64,000 nucleotides of DNA from Odontesthes bonariensis (taxonomy: Eukaryota; Chordata; Actinopteri; Atheriniformes; Atherinopsidae). The notes under the pieces are model-generated. The model ran no database searches. It saw nothing but the letters and a program-made list of their open reading frames with translations, and was not told where the DNA came from. Of the stretch, positions 32,654-44,957 are shown in pieces. The stretch spans positions 17,722,467-17,786,466 of the forward strand of contig NC_134529.1 of the NCBI RefSeq assembly GCF_027942865.1, read 5' to 3'. The translations under genes and the position numbers were made by a program. Within the stretch, counting starts at the first letter, position 1. Each line of letters begins with the position of its first letter.

Positions 32654-34310
32654 GGAGAAAGCGGAGGGGGTGAGGGCAGTAAAAGACAGACAAGTGGCTC
32701 TGCTCGCCCCACTGCATGAAGCAGACGGTGCTTAGTTGAAAACCTGCGACTTTAAGCATCTCTCACACCCTGCCTGCTCCTCTCCACATATTAGAAAACT
32801 TTTTTCGGCTGCTGAACTGTTCAGTCTCACAACTTCCTTTCTCCATTCGAAAGGCGACGCAAACAAGACATTGCAGTTGTTTAAAGACACAGAGCAGTTT
32901 TGATGACGCAGTGTTGGGACTGGTTAGTCTGAGACTCGGGACACCGCCAGAAGCACCTGTGTCGTCACCATGGAAACGGTCTCGTAGTTGACAGATCAAA
33001 GGCGTTTCAGACTCTTCTGATTAGAAGGATGGAATCTGATTTGTGTGAATTTTTTTTTTTTGTGTGTGCTTGGGGAAAATTACTGCTTGAATCCTAATTT
33101 ACTGCAGTATTTATAAGAGAAAAAAAGAAAAGAATAATAAGGCACAACAATGTGAATTGAAGTAATTTTATTTTCTAGCTCTTATCTAGTTGCTGAAGAC
33201 AGTCACGATTCTGCTTGTGTTCTCTGATCCTATGCAGACTTTCAGTTAAGGCACTTTTTCAAAGGTGAACAATTTTTGCATTTTTTTTTAATTTTTTTTT
33301 TTTATGCAGTTTTTCATTCATTTGTTTTTTGTCTAGTAGACATTTTGTCAGGGCAGTTCCTTTTGCCCACCTGTAATCCATTCGACATCAGTTACAGTGC
33401 TACGATATACTAAAACCACGTGCTGTAATAAGTAGAGGAGTGCGAGTTAGTTGGAATTTAAATGGCCGAAAAACTGAACTGGATGATAACTGTAGTTCAC
33501 TCTGAGCAGGTTGTTTGTTACAGTTCTTAACATAACTGAAGTTGGTTTAAAAAAAAAAAAAAAAAAAAAACTGAGCTGGCACCAAAATTAAATCCTGTTT
33601 GAGAATTCTTTCTTTCTTTCTTTTCACTCTAAGGATGCTGAAATCATAATCAACAGCTTTTTTTTAGAAAATCATGAATGACAGACTGGAAACTGCGGTG
33701 AAACCAAGTGGAGAGGTTTTTTTTTTTTGTTTTTTTTTTTGTCCTATACTTTCATCAACATGCTTGATTTGAGACTGAATTGTTTTTTTTTTGGGGGGGG
33801 GGGGGGACCCAGTAGTTTTTCCTTATCTGTTAGCGAAGGCAGAAAATGGAGCAGTCTTAAAAACATGTAATGAATGTTAAACAACTTCAGCTTTTGTGAA
33901 AATTTCCACCCCCGCACCAAAAGGCTAGATTGGAGGTCTGCCCACACTTTTCTGCTCAGATGGCTGTTAATCAGAGTCCGAAATGGAAAAGAAAAAGCCG
34001 TGGTTGGGTCATATTGTGTTTATCCAAACAAATTTGAATTTTGAATTTTATTTTTATTTATTTTATTTTTCCCTCACATTTTACTCTCTTAAACCGTTTG
34101 TTCAGACCACGACATGGGCTCATTGTTCAAATGTTACATACATCTGCATGACGTGTGTCAACTCACAGGACTGTCGGCAGGATTATAAAAACTTTTTCCT
34201 GGATTTGCACAGCGATGCACAGACGACTAATGATCGGATGAAGGTTGAGGAGACTGCATTTTTACCATCCCAAATACAGGTTTATAAAGAAATTAATAAA
34301 TGATATTTGG
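32654..34310 (+). other. sel1l: sel1l 3' UTR
   Basis: Follows the TGA at 32651-32653. It is AT-rich with A22-type (about 33549) and T/G homopolymers, including T10 directly followed by G14 (33793-33806). AATAAA at 34295-34300 is the last polyadenylation signal before the next gene. Earlier polyadenylation is possible; the long UTR is inferred. Confidence 0.5.
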
Positions 34311-34582
34311 ATCTTTAACTGTCGTTCTGAATCTTTGAAGTAATCACTGAAATATATGTGTAGAGTTATAGCTGGTAAAAGAATTGAGGAGGTGTGTGTG
34401 TGTGTGTGTTTTACTTGCTAACATTAAAGATGAAATAGTACACAGAATGGCTCCCATTGGACCTGCGTGTTGTCACTCAGCTTTTGACGGGGAATGAGGC
34501 AAAGTGACAGAGCTGTAAAAACTCAACATCACATTGTGCAGTCTGTGGGGGGTGACCTATCGACTGGTCCATACGCACTACT

Positions 34583-37500
34583 ATGGAGTGGCTTTGGATC
34601 GCCGTGGCAACATGTGTGCTCGCGTCCTGCTCTGTCAAAGGTAAGTGCTAGAACAAGCAGGAGGGCAGATCACACCAGGGGCGGGGAATCTGTATTTGTT
34701 TTTACAACAGCCTCTGTAACAGCATTTAAAAATAATAATAATAATTCTTTCAAATATTATGAACTTGTCACTGATAGGCATTTATGAAAAATTAAATGTA
34801 CGCTATAGGACCCAAGTAAAGCCTACTGTGTACTTATGTAACTCAATAAAGGTGAGTTTTAGAAGTGGCTTGTGTGACCATTTAAAGAGCATCAATTGGA
34901 CGCTTAGAATAAAATCCATCTCTCAAAGGTGACAACTGGTGGTTGGAGTATGAGGAAGGCATACGACACTACAGCCAGGAGGCCCTCAATAAGGTACCGT
35001 GCTCCTGGTTTTACTATTTTGAGGTTCTCGTCATGACAGAGGCTAAAAAAAAAAAAAGAAAAAAAAGGATCGAATGCTATTAGCAAACCACAGCTTTGTG
35101 ATATGATATTTATATTTTGTTAAAAGTTTAAACGGGCCTTGATCGACGTACTGCTTGAAAAGACACAAATGGGCAACAAAAAGCAATATGAATACAGCAG
35201 TTAACCCTGTTTGAAGACTGGAAAGAGGCTCACCATGTGGTGACAGCCGAACACACCACATGCAGAAGGCATCCAGACAATGTGCAGAACAAGCATTGTT
35301 GTGTTGTCAACATGTGTGTTCTTAGCTCTTAAATAACGACACCGTTTATTGTGGTTCTCTGAACGTTTACTGTCTCAGGTAAATTGATGGCACGTTACAG
35401 CGTACATGTCCGGCTTCCAGATAACCCGGAACTACCTAGCATTCACCTGTTCCTGAGGTCGTCGTACTCACAAATACAGTCGCACCACAGCATGATGAAC
35501 ACACTCAAAACTTCAAACGAAACGAGAGTCACTTACTTAGGAACAAAGAAGCGAAATGCGGTATTGAAGTTAAGGAGAAATAAATTGATTATTTTTCATC
35601 AAACCTCTCTCATTACCTGTTTAGGAGTTTCCAGAAAAAACTCGTCCTGTGAGCTTCAAACATCCTGAGTTCCAGTGCCCTGATATGAGCCCTTCTCCAT
35701 CTGTCCCCTCTTCAGGTCTGTCCAGGTCCCACAAAACAACCCAAGTCCATTTATTTGTCCGTGAATTGGAGCTTGACTGGATTCAACTGACTCTGTGTTT
35801 GTGTTTCCTTCCCTCCCATTTGTTTTAGTTGAATATGTGAAGGCAGCAGATATAAAAGTCATCGCTGCTTTGGGGGATTCTCTAACAGTGAGTGTTTGAT
35901 TTTCCTACATTTGAAAGAATTTGAAATGTCCATCTTTTGAATTCTAAATCATTCATTTAAATATGTTTAGTCCCGGAAATAACAAAACTGAAATCATGAT
36001 CACCAAATGTCGGGGTGACAGAAGTCCAGTCACTATGATTGTTCCCACTTTATTTTGTGCCTTTTTATGACACAAAACGTCTTCAAAACATTAGAGAGAA
36101 TGTCGGAAATGTGTTGAGGTCAATTAAAGTGATCCGCTGTTGTGACCTTTCTTTTCAGACAGCCATAGGTGCAAATGCTACCACTGTTCTTGGCATCCCT
36201 ATTGAGTTTCGCCATGTGTCATGGAGGTGAGGGAAGGCTGTTGTAGAGCTCCTGCACGTCAACGGTTCATAATCGTTAAAATATTTTTTTTTTTTTCCTT
36301 TTTAAATCTTAGCTTGAATTTCCTCTATTCAACAGGCCTTAAAAGTTTGTTTATGACAAATTACACGCCAAAATTTTGGACATAATGTTATTTTTCTCTC
36401 CAATTAAAGTATCGGAGGCTATGGGACATTTCAAGATGTCATAACTTTGGCAAGTAAGATGTCGGCTATTTCTTAACATTATCGTTTCACACAAGTCAGA
36501 TTTAAACCCTTTTTGCATTTTTTTTCTTTTTTTAAACTTATTCTTTGTTGTTCTTTTTAGATATTGTTAAGTTATTCAACCCCAATCTGCTTGGTGCTGC
36601 TCCTGGAAAGACTATTCATGGGATGCAGGCTCATATCAGCGAAACGGGCTTCAATCTGGCTGTGACCGGACACAACACCTTGTAAGATCTGATCGTCTCT
36701 CTGATTCAGAAGGATCCCTCACGGCCTTGTTTCACTGGAGGTTTTGTTTGGCTTCAGGCCGGCCAAGAAATCCTGCTGTGTGATTTTTCTGTTGACAAGT
36801 GATAGATTTTTGAAAGATCTTGTTCTTTTCTAGCAACCTCCCTAGCCAGACGAGACACTTGATTGACACATTGAGAGGTTATGAGGTGCGGTAGTGCTTC
36901 TGAAATGTACAGTCATGATACAGACCTATAAAAAGTGTCGATGGGACTGACTTTTTATGGACTCTCCTATAGAACCCTCTGTTTTCCCCCGTCTTTAGGG
37001 TCTGAACTTTGAGGAGGACTGGAAACTTTTGACTATTCTCATGGGCATGAATGACATCTGTGATTACTGCAAAGATAAGGTCAGCGTTCCTCTCTTGTGT
37101 GTGCTGATAGAAAAGCTTTCTTTCCCTACCTTTGCTGAGTCTTCATGTTCCTTCTAGGCTCTCTTTTCAGTGGATAACTTCATTCACTATATCACCCTCT
37201 CTCTGGAAATTCTCATGAATGAGGTAAAGAAAAAGAAAAAAAGGAACAAAACATTCATGGATTTGCTCACAGCGAGGGTTCATCATACTCCTTAAATTTG
37301 CCACTTTGTGGATCTCCATGCTGTAGGTTCCCCGAATGATCGTTAATGTGGTTCAGATTCTGCCAATGCACACTCTGAGGGAGGTGCGGAAACCCACGCC
37401 GGGCTGTCTCCTCCAGAGGTGAGCCTGTCTTGGTCAGCATGAACACCAATGTGAGGTTTAAAGGCCTTCCTCCAACCAAAAACTATTGTTGCTTTTAGAC

Positions 37501-40500
37501 TGTTGATATATGTCTAGAGCAGTGGCGGCTGCTGACTTTTAAAACAGGGGAAGCCCATATTACGTGTTCAGGGTTGTAGTGGCTCGTGCCATCCCAAAGC
37601 AGAAGATAGCAAAGTTAAAAAGAATTAGTTATAACATAGCTGTGTCTAGTATGACAAGTATGCCCAGCAAATACACAGAAAGAAGGTATAGACTTTGAAA
37701 ATTCACACAGCAAGGCCAAAATCAAGTATGATCGAATCTAAGGCCTGTAAATGGCTGGATCTGTGGCTGGATCAGAATCTGTGGAGCATTTTTCCCTGTC
37801 ATAATGAATACTTAGAGTTTGATGGAGCATAGCCGCCATTGTGACAAAACTACTAGCTAACACGACAAACAAGTGCACAACAGGAATATGATTGACAAAA
37901 CTTCTAAACAACAAGGATGTGTTTCTTATTTACAGAGTAATATTTACAAAAGTGTATGTGTGTGAGGATGGAAATGGAAACGATGGGAAATGAGTGAATC
38001 TCCGACAGCACTTTCACAGACAACCAGTCTCTTTATCCGCTTTGGGACTGAAGTTCCAGCGTGCTTCTCCCCGCTTAAAAATTTGGCTGCCACAGAATCT
38101 CTCATGATGGACAAACACTAACTCCAATCATCACGACACAGCCCCTCATATTGACACGCCCACGTCTAATCTACCCCCAGAGACGCCGAGCAGCCTCGGA
38201 AGTGATGAGTTTTTGTCGATTTAGCCAATGATGACCTAGAATTGTAGAAAAAAACTTGACTCTCCCGCCCCCTCCTCGAAGCTGGGCAGCCCTCGGCTTG
38301 GAAGCCTGGCTGTTAGTGGCGGCTTCATAACATGATTTCCTCAGTGAACGGCGGCGATTTCAGAACAAATCCCTTCATTAAGCTACAGGACAACATGTTG
38401 TAGTTATGAAAGTAAATGCAGTATTGGGCATATCTTGTGTTTTGTGAATAACTGTTTTATCGTCAATTTATTATTGAAGATGTAGCAATTTCGCCAGAGA
38501 ATGGGAGAGGCTGTCCGGCTTCCCGTGTTGTCTCTGAATAGCCGCGGCTGGTCTAGTGAGAGGCACATGGCACTGAATGTGTACTGAATGTGTTTTTTGG
38601 TGCCAATTATCTTAAAAGGTTTAGTATTATAAAGCATCTTCAACATGTATCTTGCCATGTTCTGATCTCTGAGATCGTGTTAAATTCAAGGTTTTAATTG
38701 GTTAGAAGGATTTTAAATCTGTTTTAGGTCTTTCTGCTCATGCCTGATAGAGCCAGTGGCCGAATCTCCTGAGCTGCGGGAGCTGGTGGAGGTCAATCTG
38801 GAGTTTCAGGTGCACTTTATTTCTTCCACTTTACAAAACTGTATGTAGTTCTTTAGACTGTTGCATTGATATCCGTTACAAGCTAACTCACTTGGCTGTC
38901 CTGGTCAGAATTATTGACCTTCCATCCTAAAGACACAGTAAAGAGTGGCTGAGGACATAAATAAAATTTAACCACTTTTTTTTTTTTTTTTTAATTAACA
39001 ACATCAACAAAAAGGAATTCAAAAAGTGAAACAAAGAATACAGAGAATGAAATTTCCACTGGGAACAATGAATTGTGCTTCGTTTTTAGTGTTCACAAAA
39101 GATGAATTGACAGATAAATGATTCTTTCAATAAATGGTTGTTTATTGTTGGTGGTGTTTGCTCTTATTAGAAATGATTAAAAAGGCAGGCTGATTTGTTT
39201 AGATGTTGTTTTCACCTGCAGAGAAGACTTGAGGAGCTGCTCTACAGCAATCGTTTCTTCAAGAGAGACTTTGCCGTTGTTCTCCAGCCCTTTCTGAAAC
39301 ACGCAGACCCTCCTCGCCTCCCGGTAATCTCTCTCTCCGCAGAGGCCTTACACGATCATATCAATGTGGCACAAGTGTCGACTTTCAGGAGATGAATCGG
39401 TGTGAAACTTTGCACAGTGAGGATGGATTCATTAGGAATCCCTAGTGTGACAGCTGGAGCCTTTGGCTCTGCTGACACAAGGCTGAGACGCTGAAAAGTC
39501 ACGTGTCACCAACAACACACTCCATTAGTAAACCTGCAAAGTGTTTGTTTCATCTCTCCAAGCAGAACGGGAAGATTGACATGACCTTTTTCACTCACGA
39601 CTGCTTCCACTTCACCATAAAGGGTCATGAGGCGCTGGCCAAGGGACTGTGGAACAACATGGTAAACAATTACTTACGCTGACAATTAAAGGCACAGTAG
39701 ATTAAAGGTCAACAAACTATTCAGAGGAGTTTACTTTGGATAGGGGATCATGTAACTCCAGTGCTCACAAAGGAGTGAAATAGAATGAACTCCTATAGAA
39801 TGAAAGCATACTAGGAGAACATTTTAAAATCAGGACGTTTTGTTCCGAACCCACATCGTTCAATATTTAAAGCTACGGTAAATATTGTCCCAAACGCTGG
39901 AAAACAATGAGTGATTCTGAAAATTGACTTGTTGTTTCTGTGTCCTGCTCACAGTTTCAGCCTGAGGGGGGAAAGATGATTGTGAGCAGTTTCTCTAATC
40001 CCATCGCTCTCATCTGTCCACCAGAGGTAAGTCTCAGTAAAGCATAGTAATGTTTTTACTCCAGAGCAGCACATGGAAACAGCATCTTTAAAGCTTTCAG
40101 GATGTGATATCGAGTGTAAATTGATGGCTGCTAATCAAGTTAAAGTTATTGCCCCAAAGAATTGTAGTCAAAGAACCCCTACACACACAAAATTACACGT
40201 TACAAGTTGCAGTTGTGTTAGAAGGATGAATAAATCGGACTGCAGGTAGGCTTTATTTGCATCATATATCTATATTTTCTTTTCCTAAGAAGTATGTGTG
40301 TTAGCGGTGAAAAACCCCATGACTCAGATACAGGGAGTGATCCTGGAGAGTCTCTTTGTTTCTGAACATTCTCCGATGTAGTTGGCTTAGAAAGGAGCAA
40401 CTGCCAATTTTAGTTATAATATTAAGGATGATATAATTTACCAGACCAAATTGACCAAAAATGTTTTAATTGCGTACCAAATGAGAGCTTTCTGAAAATC

Positions 40501-40748
40501 TGCCATGTGTCATGCTTTGGAAAATGGTCTGCAGTAGTACACATCGTACTTTTACAGTAATATGTGTTAAGTTGGTTTTCATCGTGTCACAGTGAGGATT
40601 CTATGTGCCCCACCTGCAGGAACACCCATACATCTTCACTCGCCCAATTGCAGCCATGTCAGGCCAGCCTCCCCTTCAGTCTGATGCTCCAGCTCTGGCA
40701 GCCATCTTCCTGCTGCTTTTGCTCCATTTGGGTCTAGCACACCCTTAG
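34583..40748 (+). CDS. Phospholipase B1-like GDSL lipase, single catalytic domain (16 exons, 425 aa)
   Basis: Predicted extracellular or membrane-attached phospholipase A/lysophospholipase of the GDSL/SGNH family, closest to one repeat of vertebrate PLB1. Exons: 34583-34640, 34929-34993, 35625-35715, 35829-35887, 36159-36226, 36410-36453, 36561-36681, 36834-36885, 36999-37079, 37158-37223, 37327-37418, 38728-38809, 39222-39323, 39566-39661, 39955-40026, 40620-40748; all in phase. Signal peptide MEWLWIAVATCVLASCS. Nucleophile S89 in AALGDSLT; oxyanion G in SIGGYG (about 116-117); N204 in GMNDICDYC; catalytic D339 and H342 in THDCFHFTIKGHE. The C-terminus is a hydrophobic segment (AAIFLLLLLHLGLAHP) with no cytosolic tail, like a GPI-anchor signal. 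Mammalian PLB1 has four tandem repeats and about 1,450 aa, so this is a one-repeat relative; whether it is the plb1 orthologue or a separate paralogue is open, so no symbol is given. Confidence 0.9.
37521..38700. repeat. Probable repeat insertion in lipase intron 11
   Basis: The 1.3-kb intron is much longer than its neighbours. Its interior starts AGTGGCGGCTGCTGACTTTT, a start seen in dispersed fish repeats, and AGTGGCGGCT recurs at 38315-38324. No terminal inverted repeat or target duplication was found, so class and limits are uncertain. Confidence 0.35.
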
Positions 40749-41310
40749 ATGCATGCAGCTTTGGCATTGCTCTTCTAATGAACAAGACGACCACTGCTGT
40801 ATTCTCTGGCTATTGCTGAGGCAGGTAGCGCAGAAGCCACGAGTGAGTAATTTCTCAACTGCGAGTAGCTGTGGCCCAAAATAACCAACACGGAGGCATT
40901 CCCTGCTGTTTAAAGATCGGAAGATGTGTAGATGATGTGACGAGGAGCTGCATCCCAAATAGTTCATTTCTAGCAGCTGTCAGAGATGGAGGTGGTGGAA
41001 AGTTTTAGTCACTGCTGGTTGCGAGGTGACTGTTTATCTTTAGGAGAAAGTATTACAGTTTGCTTTTGCGATTCAGTGATGCTCCACACATGCGTGATAA
41101 AGGGAGGATCATTTGTGCTTCTCTCAAACGTTGGATCCACACTCCTAGCATATATGCATATTTTGATGAAAAGTCTTGCCTTGTGCTGCATAAATTATTT
41201 CTATTACTTTACACCGATTTCAGATGTTGTAATCAGCAAAGCAAAAAGAAGCAATTTTGAATTGTTAAATGTAAAATTTGTACATTTGTGAAATAATAAA
41301 CTATTTCGAC
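40749..41310 (+). other. 3' UTR of the lipase gene
   Basis: Runs from the TAG at 40746-40748 to an AATAAA at 41295-41300. No competing feature is present. Confidence 0.55.
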
Positions 41311-44300
41311 CTCAGCCTGAAGCTTAGTGAATGTGATCGGTCTTTCTGCTCGCTGGCACAGTCATTGATCTTTGATTCTTTCCGATACTCTGATCCATTT
41401 TTGAGATCTTGTACCTTCTCTTGAACGGCAAAATGCCGTTCGCACACAAGCCCTGGTTCAGAGTCTTAATCAGCTCAGTAAAATTATTTGAATATGGAAA
41501 TGTGTAACTCATCTCATCCACCGTAGATCTCCCCAGAGGGCTTTGACTTTTTAAGGAGGAGTCGTCTTAGTCACACTTTTGGTCCTCATCTTCAAGCTGC
41601 CGCCGGCCCACTTTCACTTCTCTCGCCTCTGGTACTTGCAACAACACGCACCAAGCTCTTTCAAACAGAGAGCCAGCCACTACAATGAGTAGGAGCACAT
41701 GCTACTAGATGATGAACATTTGAGTCTGTGCCCACATTACATACTCAATTTAAATTGCTGTGGTATTTAACGACCTACTTAGACATGACTGTTCTATTCA
41801 TTTTCTTTCTGTGTAAACAGAGCACACAGAGCAGAATGTATTAATTTTCCTTAATGGATATGATTGTAGGCAGGTGGAAGCCATTTAAAGCATATCTCGT
41901 ATTACATGGTTCAGCTCAGAGATTGCACATTAGCTCCTGAATGTAAAAGAAAACCATACATTGTGCCTTTAGCGTGGCAGAGCTGAAATGTAAAGAGAAA
42001 AATGGGACGTTTTTCCTTAAAGTAACCATGTCTTACAACAAGAAATGCTTGAAATTTCTTTTGAACACTGACTTTGAATGGTAGAAGCCCCCATTAATTA
42101 TGCATTTTGTTCAGTAAACCAGAACATTTTTGGTTATCGCTTGATACACTGTGGCATCTAGAATACATTTTTCTTTTGTCCCCGTTTTCTTCCATTGCTG
42201 TTGGATGTTTCAGCAAGATGAATTTCTATCGGCCCCTGTGGCTGTCAAATTTCATAACAACCCTATTATAGCATTCAAAGAAAACCCTCTTCATGTTTAA
42301 ACAAAGCTGTCGCTTGGTTTGTGCTGGACAATATGGATCCGTCTCTGACGCAGATTGGTCTTTATAGTCTCCCTGAAAGCATAATGAGATCTTTGGGATC
42401 TCAATGGATGGAGCAGGGCGAAACACGAAGCGGCAAAACAGGCCACCCCCCACCTTGGAAACCTCTTTGTAATTTATTTTAATGAATGTGTCGCTAACAA
42501 AAGAGAGAATTGCCTCATAGTCCCTTGTACACCTGTGAGTCAGTGCTTGTAAAGGTACAAGAGGACAAACAATTCTAGATTGCCTCGCAGTTTATACATC
42601 TGCTCCTCACAAACAGAGAAGCCCTGATGTAATGATACTGTTTAATTTGATTCAGAAATCTATTCGTATTATTTCATTTAGTGACTTTTAATGAAACTGC
42701 TGTTATATTTACTGTACTTATGACCAGGGTGCAAATGCGTGTGATGAAGGATGATGAAAATATTTGCTCCCACCCCCTGGCTTGTAATGGGATACAAATG
42801 TGCCATGAATGAAGCTCAGAGGGTCATATAGCCGTTCCCAACTGGGTTCCATGGTTCACATTCATTCATTCATCATCATAATCCTGCAAAATAAGAACAT
42901 CTGCACCAGATTTTGAGTCAGTCGTTCCTGCTGAGTTTAAACATATTTAACAGAATTAGTGAAACGCTGTGCTGTATGAAAAGTCAATTGTTCACCAATA
43001 TCAGGAGGGTTCATCTCTGGGCAATGTTCTGTCAGGCTCTCACAGAGCAGGGGTTAGTGTTACCATTTAATAAAGGTTAGAAAATACTTTGATCACATCT
43101 TGCTGTTGTTGTGTGTTTTGTGCTTATATTTGAAGTTTTACCTGCACTTTTTTTTTTTTTTTTTTTTATCTCTGCCTTTCCTCAATAATACCTGCAACAA
43201 GGCTTTCTAAAATAATGTCATGTCTGCTCGGTAACGGCTTCTTATTAACTAATTATTTTTGAATTATGCTGCTCTCTCATACAAAATGGGCTCTGTGTGA
43301 TGATAATAATAAGAATAACTTTCAAAGAATTGTCGCTTAGCAACACATGCAGACCATCTAGAGATACAGTTGGATGAATGCAATACGATGACACAGCTTT
43401 GTCCTGCATTGAAACGCATCGTGTTGGAGGCAAAGATACGATCTGTGTATTTACTCAGTCTAGCCCATTTGTTGTGAATACACTTTCCTATGATACATAC
43501 ACTTATCTGAAAAAGAATGTACGTAAAAAAAATACCAATAGATATCATATCTCTTTGCAGAACAATGAAGCACACCTTTGTTCACAGGAACCAGCTTTAC
43601 CCGGAAATGGGCAGAAATTACTTTTTGGAGACATACTATATGATATGCAAAACGTCTTTAGCTCCAGTTTTTATGCAGATTTTCTTACAGATAAGGTCCA
43701 TTAAAACCGTCTTCAGTATTTCAATGAGATTCAGATCTGGGTTTTGGCCATTTCATGTTCCCTCACTTCTTTTTGATCCACTCCTCTGGGAACTTGTCAC
43801 TGTGTTAAGGATCATTCACCATTTGTTTTCCCTGGTTATCAGGGAATGAACAATGAAGGCTGACCCAAGAGCTTTTCCTGGCTTCTCTTTCTGATTGTAG
43901 ACCTGAGACTTTCCATCAACAGCTGCTAAAGTTAGCTGCAGATAGTATGAATAAATTTAGGATTTTACACCAGTCCTGGACAAACAGGCAGCTGTTTGAT
44001 TTATCTAAAATAATACAGAGATCTAAAGCTCTTTGTAGTCTTAAGTGTTTTTCTGAAAGTCTTGGGAAGCTGTTTGAATCTCAGTGTGATCATGCCATAC
44101 TCTTAGATGTCAAAAAGGAACATCGGATCTAAAATTGCAGACATGAGCCATTAGGACCTGAGGCAAAGACATACTTATATCATTATTGAGTCTTAATGGA
44201 CAAGTTCCATCTGCTTCTCCCTCAGCAGGTTCTGAACTTTGATTTATAATCTGAAACTCTGATTAAAATCTTCTAGAATTTCTAGAATTCAAATTTAATT

Positions 44301-44640
44301 TTGTCTTTTTATGACAGTCAATGCAAAATCTCATCTCATGTGATTTGTATGCATCACATTTATCACCAAATTGTATCAAGTGCTACTGTTTGGGATAACA
44401 AAGCCAGCATTTATCATGGAATGGAGTTGGTGTACTCTGAAGTGACTGTTTATGCTGAAGTGACTGTTTATTCTGTAGTTTCAAATTCCACGAATGATAA
44501 TGTAACCCTAGTTAAACAAATAAACATAAAAACAACTTGTACACAAACATGTAAAAATGACTTGAGAGATCTAACACGGGAATCAAACCTATCCACTTCC
44601 TCACCTGAGCTACTTTGAACCTGTACACGCCCTGACAACC
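41311..44640. other. Spacer between the lipase gene and chga
   Basis: Only short frames without domain content. A T run lies at about 43149-43167 and a small tandem repeat at 44437-44472. No RNA gene or transposon was recognised. Confidence 0.45.
44437..44472. repeat. Two tandem 18-bp units
   Basis: CTGAAGTGACTGTTTATG (44437-44454) is followed directly by the same unit with one change in the last base (44455-44472). It is a minor local duplication upstream of chga. Confidence 0.85.
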
Positions 44641-44679
44641 ACCAACGTTAGATAATAGTAGCAGTAATTTGTCCCAGGA

Positions 44680-44957
44680 TGATGTCATTTCCTCCCCCCC
44701 ACCTCGCCGTGTAAAAACGGTGCTGATGCGATGAGGTCTTGGTAGAGAGACCGGGGAGAACGAAGGCTGCCGGGTCACTGATGCAGCAGAAGATTTAGCT
44801 CTCCAGAAATACCGAAAGGCGGCGAAGTTTTGTTCAGAATGCGCCCATAATCCACCTCTCTCTCTCTCTCTTCAAAAGGGGGGAAATCACACCTTCTGAT
44901 AAAAGCTTGGCTATTTTTGTTTTATTCCTGGAGAGCTCGATTCGCCTCGTTTCCAAG
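44680..44957 (+). promoter_or_regulatory. chga: chga proximal promoter and 5' UTR
   Basis: TGATGTCA at 44680-44687 is a one-base variant of the cAMP response element and is followed by TTTCC. Mammalian CHGA promoters use a CRE close to the TATA box for neuroendocrine expression. GTAAAAA at 44711-44717, 24 bp after the CRE-like site, is a TATA-like candidate, which would place the start near 44740 and give a 5' UTR of about 215 bases. A (CT)n run lies at about 44856-44872. Confidence 0.4.
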
